A stretch of 64,000 nucleotides of DNA. It comes from Propionibacteriaceae bacterium (GTDB lineage: Bacteria; Actinomycetota; Actinomycetes; Propionibacteriales; Propionibacteriaceae). The position numbers and the translations under genes are program-made. Below the pieces are notes generated by a model. That model was not told the DNA's origin. It ran no database searches and saw only the letters and a list, made by a program, of their open reading frames with translations. Where the stretch lies: NCBI GenBank assembly GCA_030537675.1, contig JAUNVL010000003.1, positions 22,938 through 86,937 on the forward strand, in the 5' to 3' direction. This document shows positions 24,621 to 34,098 of the stretch, piece by piece. Numbering within the stretch: position 1 is the stretch's first letter; every line of letters begins with the position of its first letter.

Positions 24621-26414
24621 GTGAGTACACCACTGGAGGAATACGCCCTGCTGTCCGACCTGCACACGGCTGCACTGGTGTCCCGGCAGGGCAGCATCGA
24701 CTGGCTGTGCTTTCCGCGATTCGACTCCCAAGCTGTGTTCGCAGCGCTGGTGGGCGACACCAAGGACGGGCACTGGAGCCTCGACGTCGTCGACGGGGAG
24801 GTGGAGTCGCGGCGCTACGTGGGCGACACGTGCGTGCTGGAGACCACGTGGACGACGTCGACGGGGCGCGTGCTGGTGACGGACTACATGCCGGTGCACA
24901 AGGATCGCAACCGGGACGTCCACGACCTCGTGCGCAGGGTCCGGTGCATCGAGGGCACCGCGACGGTGCGTCACGCGCTGTGCATGCGCTTCGACTACGG
25001 CTCGGCCACACCCTATTTCCGCAACACCGGCTCCGGACATGACCACGAGACCCATGCGGTGGCGGGGCCGGACGAGGTCACGTTGCGCGGACCCGCCCTG
25101 GAGCTGAAGGACAGCAGCCATCAGGGACAGTTCGAGATGAGTGGCGGGGATGAGTTGTCGTGGCTGTTGTCCTGGTGGCCTTCTTTCGACGAGCGGCCCG
25201 AATCCCCCGCGGAGCGTGCGGCGCTGCACCACACGGTGAAGTTCTGGGAGGACTGGGCGCACCGCATTGACGTGACAGGGCCGTATGCACCGGAAGTGCG
25301 GCGCTCGCTGATCACGCTCAGGGCTCTCACGGAATCGTCGACGGGCGGAATCGTGGCAGCACCCACCACGTCCCTGCCGGAGGACTTCGGCGGTGTCCGC
25401 AACTGGGACTACCGCTACGTGTGGCTGCGGGACTCGGCCCTGACCATCGAGGCGCTCGTGTCGCACGGCTTCACGCACGACGCGAAGGCGTGGCGGATGT
25501 GGCTGCTCAGGGCCATTGCCGGGGACCCCAACCAGATGCGCATCATGTACGGGCTCGGGGGCGAACGGCACCTCCCCGAGACCGAACTCCCGCACCTGCG
25601 AGGCTACGAGGACTCCCGGCCCGTGCGCATCGGCAACGGGGCGGCCGAGCAGTACCAGGCCGACGTCGTGGGTGCCGTCATGGTGGCGCTGGCCATGGCG
25701 CGGGACGCCGGCATGGAGGAGAACGATCTCTCCTGGGGGCTGCAGAAGTCCATGCTCGAGTTCCAGGCCGCGCAACTGGATCGTCAGGACCACGGCATCT
25801 GGGAGATGCGGGGGGAGACCAAGTTCTTCACGCACGGGAGGGCGATGATGTGGGCCGCGTTCGACCGTGGCGTGCGCGCCGTGGAGGACCACGGACTGGA
25901 TGGCCCCGTCGACACGTGGCGGGCGCTGCGCGAACAACTCCGCGACGAGGTCTTCGAGAAGGGCTGGGACGAGAAGTCGCAGTCGTTCATCCAGTTCTAC
26001 GGCGGCTGTGAAGTGGACGCGTCGCTGCTGCAACTGGCGCAGATCGGCCTCGTGGACTTCGACGATCCGCGCATGATGTCCACGGTGGCAAGGATTGAGA
26101 AGGAACTGCTGGACGACTCCGGATTCCTGCAGCGCTACGACACCTCGTCCGGCGGTGACGGATTACCCGGAGGCGATTCACCGTTCCTGATCTGCTCCTT
26201 CTGGTTGGTGGAGCAGTACGCCCGCTCCGGGCGGGTCAGCGACGCGCGGAAGATGATGGACACGGTGCTGGCTGTGTCCACTGATCTGGGCCTGCTGTCC
26301 GAGGAGTACTCCCCGGAACACGGCCGCCTGTTGGGGAACTTTCCCCAGGCGTTCAGCCACCTGGGGCTGATCCGCGCCGCTGATGCCCTCGACGAGGTGC
26401 TCGCCCCGCACTGA
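24621..26414 (+). CDS. Glycoside hydrolase family 15 protein (glucoamylase/trehalase-like)
   Basis: Cytoplasmic GH15 enzyme, 597 residues, no signal peptide. The N-terminal beta domain opens with LEEYALLSDLHTAALVSRQG followed by SIDWLCFPRFDS, and the (alpha/alpha)6 catalytic domain holds NWDYRYVWLRDSALTIEAL near 265, GGERHLPETELPHLRGY near 315 with the acidic pair, and the C-terminal EEYSPEHGRLLGNFPQAFSH near 565. Actinobacterial members include trehalases and exo-glucanases, so an alpha-glucoside is the likely substrate. The GTG at 24621 is chosen by homology; the gene is divergent from the G6PDH-like gene and both may act on storage-carbohydrate carbon. Confidence 0.88.
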   Translation: MSTPLEEYALLSDLHTAALVSRQGSIDWLCFPRFDSQAVFAALVGDTKDGHWSLDVVDGEVESRRYVGDTCVLETTWTTSTGRVLVTDYMPVHKDRNRDVHDLVRRVRCIEGTATVRHALCMRFDYGSATPYFRNTGSGHDHETHAVAGPDEVTLRGPALELKDSSHQGQFEMSGGDELSWLLSWWPSFDERPESPAERAALHHTVKFWEDWAHRIDVTGPYAPEVRRSLITLRALTESSTGGIVAAPTTSLPEDFGGVRNWDYRYVWLRDSALTIEALVSHGFTHDAKAWRMWLLRAIAGDPNQMRIMYGLGGERHLPETELPHLRGYEDSRPVRIGNGAAEQYQADVVGAVMVALAMARDAGMEENDLSWGLQKSMLEFQAAQLDRQDHGIWEMRGETKFFTHGRAMMWAAFDRGVRAVEDHGLDGPVDTWRALREQLRDEVFEKGWDEKSQSFIQFYGGCEVDASLLQLAQIGLVDFDDPRMMSTVARIEKELLDDSGFLQRYDTSSGGDGLPGGDSPFLICSFWLVEQYARSGRVSDARKMMDTVLAVSTDLGLLSEEYSPEHGRLLGNFPQAFSHLGLIRAADALDEVLAPH

Positions 26415-26426
26415 CCCCGGCCGAGA

Positions 26427-27350
26427 TCAGACGACGAAGACGTCATCCACGAGCGCGACGGGGACGTCCTCGATGCTGGCGTGGCGCCACTCCGGGGTGT
26501 TGTCCTTGTCGATCAGCAGGGCACGAACCCCCTCCGCGAAGTCGATGGGCACCATCCGCTCGGCCACGTGGAGGTCCTGGCGCAGCACTTCGTCGATGTC
26601 CAACGATGCTGCCTGGCGCAATGCGCGGAGTGCGACGTGCACCGAGAACGGGCTGCGGGCACGGAGCTCGCGGGCGGCGGTGTGAGCGTCCGGATGCGAG
26701 TGCCTCTCGAGTGCCTGGATGATCTCGGAGGGGTCATCGCTGGCGTAGCACTCGTCGATCCAGTCGCCAGCCGCATCCATCAGGGGTGCAGGCAGCGGCC
26801 CGTCAGCCGATTCGTCGGCGATGTCCATGCGCAGGGCGTCGCCGCCACTGAAGGGTGCCGACGTCAGAGCCACGTGCGTGCCCACCGTGCCGGCCCGCGC
26901 CAGGTGGAACATCATCCCGGCGTCAGGAAACAGGCCGATCTTGGTCTCCGGCATGGCCATGTAGGTGGAGTGCGTGACGATGCGGCGGGCAGCCGATGAT
27001 GCCAGGCCCAGACCGCCACCCATGGTGACCCCGTGCATCAGGGACGTGACGGGTTTGACGGAGTGCCTCACCATGGCGTTCAGCTCATACTCCGTGCGCA
27101 GGAAGACGAGCCAGTCGTCACCGGCGGCGAGCAACGCTGCAAGCTCCTTCACGTCCGCTCCGGCGCTGAATCCCCGATCACCCACACCGGTGAGCTCGAC
27201 CGCACGCACCTCATCGTCGGTCTGCCAAGCCACGATCAACTCCGTGATCGCCTGCAACATCTCCAGATTCAGCGAATTGATGACGCGGGGACGGTTCAGC
27301 TCGATGTGGCCAACGCCTGCGTCGACCCGGGAAGAAATCAGCTCTGACAT
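26427..27350 (-). CDS. Enoyl-CoA hydratase/isomerase family, 3-hydroxyisobutyryl-CoA hydrolase-like
   Basis: Crotonase-fold protein of 307 residues. The oxyanion-hole segments are visible as FSAGADVKELAAL near 61 and HGVTMGGGLGLASSA near 105; MPETKIGLFPDAGMMFHLAR near 130 with its Glu and the PD-G motif is characteristic of 3-hydroxyisobutyryl-CoA hydrolases (valine breakdown) rather than of plain enoyl-CoA hydratases. The C-terminal segment IDFAEGVRALLIDKDNTPEW also fits that group. The ATG at 27350 gives MSELISSRVDAGVGHIELNR. It converges with the GH15 gene 12 bases away and stands 33 bases after the SorC gene on the same strand. Confidence 0.82.
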   Translation of the reverse strand: MSELISSRVDAGVGHIELNRPRVINSLNLEMLQAITELIVAWQTDDEVRAVELTGVGDRGFSAGADVKELAALLAAGDDWLVFLRTEYELNAMVRHSVKPVTSLMHGVTMGGGLGLASSAARRIVTHSTYMAMPETKIGLFPDAGMMFHLARAGTVGTHVALTSAPFSGGDALRMDIADESADGPLPAPLMDAAGDWIDECYASDDPSEIIQALERHSHPDAHTAARELRARSPFSVHVALRALRQAASLDIDEVLRQDLHVAERMVPIDFAEGVRALLIDKDNTPEWRHASIEDVPVALVDDVFVV

Positions 27351-27383
27351 GGGCTCCACACTAGGCAACCCGGGGGTCTGGCG

Positions 27384-28355
27384 TCAGTTGATCCGCAGAC
27401 CCGGGCGCATCCGGCGCAGCACGGCCCGGGCTGTCTCGTCGTCCACCACCAGGTCCGTCATGACTCCGGCGCGCAGCGCGCCGAGCACCGGAGCGGCCTT
27501 GGAGACGCCACTGACCGCACAGATTCTCTTGGGAACGCTGCGCAGTTCGGCCGGGGTGATTCCGGTGGCGCGCTCATTGAACGGGATGTCACGCCAGGTC
27601 CCGTCCTCGCGCAGCATCACCGTGCACACGTCGCCCACCACGTTGGCTTCCGCAAGCTCCGTCAGGTCATTGTCGTCCAGGTAGTTGGCCGCATAGACAT
27701 GGCTCTGCAGTTCGGCGCCGAGTCCGCCCACGCCGAACACGGCGACGCGGCAATCAGCGCGGACCTCCAGGACGTGCTGCGTGCTGCGCTCCCGCCACAT
27801 GGCGGCCTTGGTGCCGGGATCGTCGAAGAAGGCAGGGAGTGCGAAGAGTTGCTCCTCCCCGCCAAAAGTGGAGGCGAAGCGCTGAAGGATGGATCCCACG
27901 TAGGGCAGACCCGTCGTGCGATGGTTCGCGCCACCATTGAGGCCGACGACGGTGACCCCGCTGAGTTCTCTTGGGCGCAGTTGCATGGCAATGGCGGCGG
28001 TGGTGGTGCCCCAGGCGATGCCCACAGTGTCGCCGTCATGGATGGTGTCGCCGATGAGCTTGGCAGCCACCTTGGCCACCTGCTCCAGCCGGAACACACT
28101 GCTTGCCCCCGTCCTGACGTGGACGAGGTGGGCATTGACGTGGAAGTACCTGTCGAACAGATCGGCCAGCCGGGACATGGGCCGCTCGGGGTCCACGATG
28201 GTGATGCGGACGAGACCGCGATCCCTGGCTTCCTTCAACAACCGGGACACCGTCGAGCGCGACACCCCCAACTGGTTCGCAATCGCGTCCATCGTCTCGG
28301 ACTGCACGTGGTACAGCCTCGCGACGCGCAGCAGCAGTTCATTGTTCTTGTCCAC
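27384..28355 (-). CDS. SorC/DeoR-type sugar-binding transcriptional regulator
   Basis: 323-residue regulator with an N-terminal HTH (about 8-50, LLLRVARLYHVQSETMDAIANQ then LGVSRSTVSRLLKEARD) and the SorC sugar-phosphate-binding domain (about 60-320, with VGIAWGTTTAAIAMQL, GGANHR and VGDVCTVMLREDG). The GTG at 28355 follows AAGAGG; an upstream in-frame start would add 16 basic residues. It is divergent from glpD, and an inverted repeat in the 119-base gap (28396-28436) offers an operator, so control by glycerol 3-phosphate or a related sugar phosphate is a reasonable inference. Confidence 0.87.
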   Translation of the reverse strand: MDKNNELLLRVARLYHVQSETMDAIANQLGVSRSTVSRLLKEARDRGLVRITIVDPERPMSRLADLFDRYFHVNAHLVHVRTGASSVFRLEQVAKVAAKLIGDTIHDGDTVGIAWGTTTAAIAMQLRPRELSGVTVVGLNGGANHRTTGLPYVGSILQRFASTFGGEEQLFALPAFFDDPGTKAAMWRERSTQHVLEVRADCRVAVFGVGGLGAELQSHVYAANYLDDNDLTELAEANVVGDVCTVMLREDGTWRDIPFNERATGITPAELRSVPKRICAVSGVSKAAPVLGALRAGVMTDLVVDDETARAVLRRMRPGLRIN

Positions 28356-28395
28356 GCTCGACCTCTTCCCCCGCCTGTGCGTGATCCTACCGTTT

Positions 28396-28447
28396 TGCTG
28401 CACGAACGTGCAGGAGCCTTGAAAAAAGGTGCAGCAGAGGCAATTCT
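28396..28447 (+). promoter_or_regulatory. glpD promoter with inverted-repeat operator
   Basis: TGCTGCAC (28396-28403) and GTGCAGCA (28429-28436) are perfect complements 25 bases apart, and the left arm also belongs to a compact palindrome TGCACG-AA-CGTGCA (28399-28412). A TTGAAA -35 (28419-28424) and AATTCT -10 (28442-28447) are spaced by 17 bases, so the right arm falls between them. The SorC protein encoded on the other side of the gap is the likely ligand. Confidence 0.6.
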
Positions 28448-28474
28448 TGAGTCACGAGGATCAAAGGAGTTTCC

Positions 28475-30205
28475 ATGTCTGAATCGCTTTCCACATCCCA
28501 ACGAGCCATTGCGCTGGAAGCGCTGGGGGAGGAAGAGTTTGACGTCCTGGTGATCGGGGGTGGGGTGACGGGTGCAGGGATCGCGCTCGATGCCGCGTCC
28601 CGCGGACTCAGAACAGCTGTCGTCGAGGCCCAGGACTGGGCATCCGGCACGTCGTCGCGCTCGTCCCGGCTCATCCACGGAGGGCTTCGCTACCTCTACA
28701 ACCTGGACTTCAAGCTGGTGTACGAGGCACTCACCGAGCGCGCCCGACTCCTGACCACCATCGCGCCACACCTCGTGGAAGCGCAGCCATTCCTGTGGCC
28801 GCTGAAGACGCCCGTCATCGAGCGGAGCTACTCCGCCCTCGGCGTCGGGCTCTACGACGCCCTGTCCATCGCCGGTGCAGGCGGCAAGAAAGTGGTGCCC
28901 ATTCAGCACCACCTCAGCAAGAAGGGTGCCCTCAAGCACTTCCCCGAAATCAAGCACGACGCGCTCGTCGGCGCCATCGAGTTCTACGACGCACGCGTCG
29001 ATGATGCCCGGCTCGTGATCCAACTGGTCCGCACGGCCGTGAAGTACAACGCCGTGGCCGTCAGCCGCGCCAAGGTCACGGAACTCGACAAGGGTCAGGG
29101 CGGCCGCATCACTGGCGCCACCGTCACCGATCTGGAGTCCGGCGAGACCGTCAAGGTGCGCGCCAAGCACATCATCGCCGCCACCGGCGTCTGGACCGAG
29201 GACACCCAGGACATGGCTGGAGGCACCGGCGGACTGAAGGTGTTGGCCAGCAAGGGCATCCACATCGTGATCCCGCGTGAGCGGCTCAAGGCCACCTCCG
29301 GCATGTTCCTGCGCACGGAGAAGTCCGTGCTGTTCATCATTCCCTGGCAGCACTACTGGGTGATCGGCACCACCGACACGGCGTGGCACGAGCAGCTCAA
29401 ACACCCGGTGCCCACGTCTGCTGACATCGACTACGTGCTGGAGCAGGCCAACGAGATCCTGGCCGTTCCCCTGACGCGCGACGACATCATCGGGACCTAT
29501 GCGGGACTGCGGCCGCTCCTGCAGCCGAAGGTGCTGGACGAGTCCAAGTCCACCAAGGTCTCCCGCGAACACACCGTCACCGAGGTGGCACCCGGCATGG
29601 TGGCCATCGCCGGCGGCAAGTACACCACCTACCGGGTCATGGCCGAGGACGCCGTCGACTTCGCACTGGGCAAGGCCGAGGCCAGGAAACGCCCCTCCGT
29701 CACGGATCACCTCCCCCTGCTGGGCGCCGTCGGATTCGACGCCATGCTCAACCAGTCAGAACGGCTGGGGGCCAAGTACGGGTTCGACGCCGACCGGATG
29801 CACCACCTGCTGCGCCGCTACGGCTCCGAACTGACCGACCTGCTGGCCACGATCGACGAGGATCCCTCGCTGGCGGAGCCGTTGGCGGCTGCACCGCAGT
29901 TCATCCGGGCCGAGGTGCACCGCGCCTGCACCGTCGAGGGATCGATCCACCTGGAGGACATCTTCATCTCCCGCGTCCGTCTGAACTCCGAGTCCAGGGA
30001 TCGTGGCGGCTCAGCCGTGGACGAGGTGGCTGAGGTTGCGGCCAAGGCGCTGGACTGGGACGAGGATCGCGTCGTCGCCGAAAAGGCCAACTACCGAGCC
30101 CGGATCGCGGCGGAACTCGCGGCAGAGAATGCCAGCAGCGACGAGGCGGCATCAGAGGCACGGATGGGGGCTGACGACATCGTGGGCGACGGCGTCCTCG
30201 TCTGA
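28475..30205 (+). CDS. glpD: Glycerol-3-phosphate dehydrogenase (FAD, aerobic)
   Basis: Membrane-associated flavoenzyme that oxidises glycerol 3-phosphate to dihydroxyacetone phosphate and passes electrons to quinone. The 576-residue product carries the FAD motif VIGGGVTGAGIALDAASRG near residue 26, SSRSSRLIHGGLRYL near 60, the substrate region IIGTYAGLRPLLQP near 345 and the C-terminal helical DAO_C domain (about 410-530). An AAAGGAG ribosome-binding site precedes the ATG. glpK and glpF are not adjacent. A SorC regulator is encoded divergently and a strong hairpin ends the transcript. Confidence 0.96.
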   Translation: MSESLSTSQRAIALEALGEEEFDVLVIGGGVTGAGIALDAASRGLRTAVVEAQDWASGTSSRSSRLIHGGLRYLYNLDFKLVYEALTERARLLTTIAPHLVEAQPFLWPLKTPVIERSYSALGVGLYDALSIAGAGGKKVVPIQHHLSKKGALKHFPEIKHDALVGAIEFYDARVDDARLVIQLVRTAVKYNAVAVSRAKVTELDKGQGGRITGATVTDLESGETVKVRAKHIIAATGVWTEDTQDMAGGTGGLKVLASKGIHIVIPRERLKATSGMFLRTEKSVLFIIPWQHYWVIGTTDTAWHEQLKHPVPTSADIDYVLEQANEILAVPLTRDDIIGTYAGLRPLLQPKVLDESKSTKVSREHTVTEVAPGMVAIAGGKYTTYRVMAEDAVDFALGKAEARKRPSVTDHLPLLGAVGFDAMLNQSERLGAKYGFDADRMHHLLRRYGSELTDLLATIDEDPSLAEPLAAAPQFIRAEVHRACTVEGSIHLEDIFISRVRLNSESRDRGGSAVDEVAEVAAKALDWDEDRVVAEKANYRARIAAELAAENASSDEAASEARMGADDIVGDGVLV

Positions 30206-30223
30206 ACCACCACCCACTGGTGA

Positions 30224-30257
30224 AGCGGCGCCCGCCCCGAGGGGGGTGGGCGCCGCT
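30224..30257. terminator. Bidirectional hairpin between glpD and the reductase gene
   Basis: AGCGGCGCCC (30224-30233) pairs perfectly with GGGCGCCGCT (30248-30257), and inner G/C runs extend the stem. It lies between the convergent ends of glpD and the gene ending at 30259. Confidence 0.85.
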
Positions 30258-30258
30258 G

Positions 30259-31539
30259 TCATCCGTCCTGTGCGACGGATCCATCGCCACTGCGACGCGA
30301 GGTGTCAAAGACGAAACCTCTGGCGCGCAACCGTTCGACCAGGACGTCCCCCATGGCGGTCGCAGGTGTGAGAACCCCCGCGCGCTGGGGCAGACGATCG
30401 CCGTCGAGCGCCAGACTGAGGGCGGACTGGCCCAGCATGATGGCGGTGCCGTTGTACCCCGGGTCGTAGTCTGCGCTCACCTTCGTCACATAGCGGGCCC
30501 CGGTTGAGGTTGTCGTGCGAATCTCCAGACGGAACCGCCCCCTGGCTCGTTGCTCCGCGGTGGGACCATCACCCGGCTTGGGAAGGATGCGGTCGAGCAG
30601 CGCCCGCGTCGGCCGAAACGACAGCCCTCCGAGAACTACACCAAGGCCGATCGCCATGGCACCGGCCTTCACCGGGGCCAGCACTCCGGAGCCGAAGTCG
30701 ACCACCTCGCGGTACCTGAACTCGCGGCCGTACGCCCAGTTCGCCAAGGTGTTGGACAGCCGCACGATTCGAGTGTTGAACGACGCCATGATGAAGGGCC
30801 CGTTCCAGTGGTTGGTCTCGGTGTCCCGGTCGACGTGCGTCCAGCGCTCCAGCGTGGCCGTGGCTCCCGAGTCGCGCTCCGACGACGGTTCCTCCGAGCG
30901 GCGCGGGCTGAGACCGTAGGGGTCGCTCACGGTGCGCCGAGCCGCATCATCGCCTTGCATGGCGATGATCTGCTGGCGGCCCGAGTCGATGGTGCCACCC
31001 GAGAATCCTCCCCGCATCGAGCGCACGGCCAGCGTGGTCTCACCCAGAGTCCCCTCACCGTCCTGTGCGGCTCTCTGGGCCGTGACCAGGACGCCGAGGT
31101 CGGAGGGGATGGAGTCGAAGCCGCACGCGTGCACGATGCGCGCGCCGGTCTCGGCGGCGCGGGTGGCCACGTCGTCCAGCGACCATCGAACGAAGAGCAC
31201 TTCACCCGTGAGGTCTGCGTAGTGTGTCCCCTCCTCTGCGCAGGCCCGGACCAGTTCCTTCCCGTGCCGGGCGTAGGGGCCGACCGTCGAAGCGATCGCT
31301 GTGGCGCGCGCTGCGAGCCGCCGCAGTCCTGCGGTGTCCGTCGCATCGACCTCCACCAGTTCCCAGTCCGCCGCTGCGGTTCCCAGTTCGGCTCGCAGGG
31401 CCTCCAGCTTGGTGCGCGAGCGGCCGGCCAGCGCGATCCTCACGTGCGGCTCGGCATGCTCCGCGAGGTGGCCTGCCGTGAGTGCTCCGACGAAGCCGGT
31501 GGCGCCGTAGAGCACGAGGTCGAGTTCGCGAGTGGTCAT
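30259..31539 (-). CDS. Saccharopine-dehydrogenase-like reductase (trans-acting enoyl reductase family)
   Basis: NAD(P)-binding protein of 426 residues. The N-terminal Rossmann motif LVLYGATGFVGALTAGHLAE is near residue 8, followed by RIALAGRSRTKLEALR, and TVGPYARHGKELVRACAEEG near 95 with HYADLTGE; HACGFDSIPSDLGVL near 150 is typical of the saccharopine-dehydrogenase-like group to which mycobacterial trans-acting enoyl reductase belongs. A short hydrophobic segment near 325-345 may touch the membrane. The ATG at 31539 is supported by this alignment. Action on a lipid intermediate is likely from family knowledge; lysine metabolism is not implied. Confidence 0.8.
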   Translation of the reverse strand: MTTRELDLVLYGATGFVGALTAGHLAEHAEPHVRIALAGRSRTKLEALRAELGTAAADWELVEVDATDTAGLRRLAARATAIASTVGPYARHGKELVRACAEEGTHYADLTGEVLFVRWSLDDVATRAAETGARIVHACGFDSIPSDLGVLVTAQRAAQDGEGTLGETTLAVRSMRGGFSGGTIDSGRQQIIAMQGDDAARRTVSDPYGLSPRRSEEPSSERDSGATATLERWTHVDRDTETNHWNGPFIMASFNTRIVRLSNTLANWAYGREFRYREVVDFGSGVLAPVKAGAMAIGLGVVLGGLSFRPTRALLDRILPKPGDGPTAEQRARGRFRLEIRTTTSTGARYVTKVSADYDPGYNGTAIMLGQSALSLALDGDRLPQRAGVLTPATAMGDVLVERLRARGFVFDTSRRSGDGSVAQDG

Positions 31540-31811
31540 GCGATGTCCATCCAATGTTGGGGTTCGTCGAAGAATGCTCTCCGTGAGCATGGTGTCACCC
31601 TGCAGGTTCGACCAGCTGGCGGCTGAGCTGCGTTCCTGAGACGGCCGGCGCCAGGTGCAGCCGTTGCCCACGAGACGCCGATGGGGTTGGAGGTCCTAAC
31701 TATCGACCAGTGTGTGCCACTCCTGCTTGTGGCGCGCTGCTCCCAGCCGCAAGACTCGCCACATCAATCGCGGCAGACGACTTGGATGCAGCGCACGTCA
31801 AGGAGTGAGAA

Positions 31812-32609
31812 ATGACCACCATGTCGAAGCCGGGAGTCGGTCTGGGACTCGAGGAGACGCCGTCGTCGCACGCGATCGTCGCGACGTCGGTGTCCAAGTC
31901 GTTCGCAGTTGGTCGTGAACAGTTGCAGATTCTGCACGGTGTTTCTCTGCAGGTGGACCATGGCGAGATGGTCGCCATCATGGGACCCTCGGGCTCGGGG
32001 AAGTCAACGCTGATGTACTGCCTGGCTGGTCTGGAACAGCCGACTGCTGGTCAGGTCTGGTTGAACGGCCTCGACCTGAAGCAGCAATCCCGGGCAAAGC
32101 TCGCGAAGATGCGTCGCAGCGAGATCGGTTTTGTCTTTCAGTCCTTCAACCTCATACCCACGCTGACCACCTACGAGAACGTCGCGCTCCCCTACCTGCT
32201 GTCCGGCCAGAAGCCGCCGCGGGAGAAGCTGGTGGCCGTGCTGGAAGAGGTGGGACTTGGCCATCGGATGGAGGCGCGGCCGCCGTCAATGTCTGGCGGC
32301 GAGCAGCAGCGTGCTGCCCTGGCCCGGGTGTTGGCGCAGGAGCCGCGCATCATCTTCGCCGATGAACCGACCGGTTCGTTGGACAGCACCTCGGGCGAAG
32401 TCGTCCTCACCCGCCTGGCTGACATTTCTCATCAAGATGACCGGGCTGTGCTCATGGTGACCCATGATCCTGCGGTGGCGGCGCGCTGCGACAGGGCGCT
32501 GTTCCTCAGAGATGGTCGGCTTGTGGAGGAGCTTCGTCCACGGAGTGTGGCGCAGGTGGCTGACACCCTCGCACGGCTGACCGCCCAGTCAACACGGAAA
32601 GATGGTTGA
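31812..32609 (+). CDS. ABC transporter ATP-binding protein (MacB/LolD type)
   Basis: ATPase of 265 residues: Walker [21 protein letters not shown] near 57, Q-loop [18 protein letters not shown], signature [17 protein letters not shown] near 158, Walker [14 protein letters not shown] near 180 and H-loop VTHDP. An AAGGAG ribosome-binding site precedes the ATG at 31812. It is coupled to the permease that follows (three-base overlap or contact). A NarL-type two-component system lies directly downstream, an arrangement typical for transporters that answer to cell-envelope stress or antimicrobial peptides. Confidence 0.92.
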   Translation: MTTMSKPGVGLGLEETPSSHAIVATSVSKSFAVGREQLQILHGVSLQVDHGEMVAIMGPSGSGKSTLMYCLAGLEQPTAGQVWLNGLDLKQQSRAKLAKMRRSEIGFVFQSFNLIPTLTTYENVALPYLLSGQKPPREKLVAVLEEVGLGHRMEARPPSMSGGEQQRAALARVLAQEPRIIFADEPTGSLDSTSGEVVLTRLADISHQDDRAVLMVTHDPAVAARCDRALFLRDGRLVEELRPRSVAQVADTLARLTAQSTRKDG

Positions 32610-32611
32610 TC

Positions 32612-34027
32612 ATGCGGCATCTGCAGTTGGCTGAGTTGCGTGGCTCGTGGTCGTCGTGGCTTGCGGTGAGTTTGGTATTTGTGGTCAGCAACTTTGCTCT
32701 GGTGTTGTCGGCGCTCGCGCTGCTGGCGGGTGCGCGAGCCATGCGCACTGGAGAAATGGATGTTCTCGATTCGACCGCGTTGGTTGTCATGCCGGCCATC
32801 AACTTTCTCTTCTCGGGATTGGTGGGTGCGGTCGTCATCGGCTCCGCCACCGCCATGGTCCTGAATGCCCGACGTGGCGCGCTCGCCCGGTTGGCGTTGA
32901 GTGGCGCCACCCCGCGCCAAATTGCTGTCACCGCCATGCTCCAGCTGACCGTTGTCAGCCTTTCCTGCTCAGCGGTCGGCTCTGTGTTGGCTCTGATCGC
33001 CCTGAAGCCGACGTTGAGGTTCCTCGCCTATGAGCGCTCGGAGGCAGGAACGCTGATGCCCACATCGGTCCCGGTCTATTCCCCCTGGCCAATCCTTGTG
33101 GCAGTCCTGTTTGCGGTTGCGGTGGCTCTGGTGGGCGGGTTGCGTCAGGTCCTTGCCAGCAGCCGGGTCGCGCCTGTCGAAGCACTGCGCGAACACGCCC
33201 GCGATGGCCAGGAGATCCGCATGACGCTCTGGCGCTGGATCGGCGTCGGTTTCGCAGGGTTGGCGATCGCCGGTGGATATGCGTCGATCCCCCTTTACAC
33301 CTCTGAACCAACCAAGGAAACCATCAGTAACCTGATGCTCACCAGCGTCATGGTGTTGGTGGTTGCAGCGGTACCGCTGGCGTTGCTGGCCCCCCTGATA
33401 GTGGGGCCGCTGACGCGCGCCTGGAGCTCCCTGATCCCCGCACGGTCGGCCTCGTGGGAGCTCGCTCGCCGCACGGTCAGCGCCCGGGCCACCCGCCTGA
33501 CCAGATCAGTGGTCCCGGTCATGATGACCATCGGACTTCTGCTGGGGAATCTGGCCATCATGGGATCGCTGATGTCGACGCTGCGTAGGAATGGCTTTGA
33601 CGTCAACCTGTCGGCCACCGGGTCGGCGTCGCTCCTGATGTTGCTGGGCTTGCCCTTGATGATTTCGTTGGCGGGTGGCGTCGGGTCACTGATCATGATG
33701 TCCCGACAGCGGGATGCCGAGTTGGCGCTGCTCGGGATCGTGGGTGCCACCCCGCGGCAACGCGTCACCATGCCAGCCCTTGAAGCCTTGATCATCACGG
33801 TCACTGCCCTACTCATGGCGTTGATCATGGTTGCGGCGGCACTGGGCATCATCGCCATCGGGATGCCGTTGGCCGGCTACAGCTTGGCTCTGGACCTGCC
33901 GCTCGGCATCTTTTCCATCACCTTGGGATTCGTGCTGATCGTCACCGTTGCCTCCACCGTGTTGCCAACCCTGCGTGCACGGCAACGGGCGGAGCCGGGA
34001 GTCATTGCTCGCCTCGTAGTGGAGTAG
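32612..34027 (+). CDS. ABC transporter permease, FtsX domain
   Basis: Permease of 471 residues with about eight hydrophobic segments. Helices lie near 17-40, 65-90, 110-130, 158-180, 212-232 and 245-275 in the first half, and the C-terminal half has the FtsX-type core (near 340-365, 390-425, 435-460) with RQRDAELALLGIVGATPRQR before the penultimate helices. A related RRGALARLALSGATPRQ in the N-terminal half shows an internal duplication. The ATG at 32612 is preferred over the TTG two codons upstream. It works with the ATPase at 31812; the cargo is unknown. Confidence 0.87.
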   Translation: MRHLQLAELRGSWSSWLAVSLVFVVSNFALVLSALALLAGARAMRTGEMDVLDSTALVVMPAINFLFSGLVGAVVIGSATAMVLNARRGALARLALSGATPRQIAVTAMLQLTVVSLSCSAVGSVLALIALKPTLRFLAYERSEAGTLMPTSVPVYSPWPILVAVLFAVAVALVGGLRQVLASSRVAPVEALREHARDGQEIRMTLWRWIGVGFAGLAIAGGYASIPLYTSEPTKETISNLMLTSVMVLVVAAVPLALLAPLIVGPLTRAWSSLIPARSASWELARRTVSARATRLTRSVVPVMMTIGLLLGNLAIMGSLMSTLRRNGFDVNLSATGSASLLMLLGLPLMISLAGGVGSLIMMSRQRDAELALLGIVGATPRQRVTMPALEALIITVTALLMALIMVAAALGIIAIGMPLAGYSLALDLPLGIFSITLGFVLIVTVASTVLPTLRARQRAEPGVIARLVVE

Positions 34028-34098
34028 CCGGTCCCCGCGGCGCAGCGGAGGGCACTGACGAATCGACGTTTTTGAGGGTGAGCGCCGCTGTCCGGTGT

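Noticed and set aside
31560-31811. tRNA-like GGTTCGA words (31604 and 8566)
   Set aside because: No cloverleaf could be built around either; no tRNA genes seen in the window.
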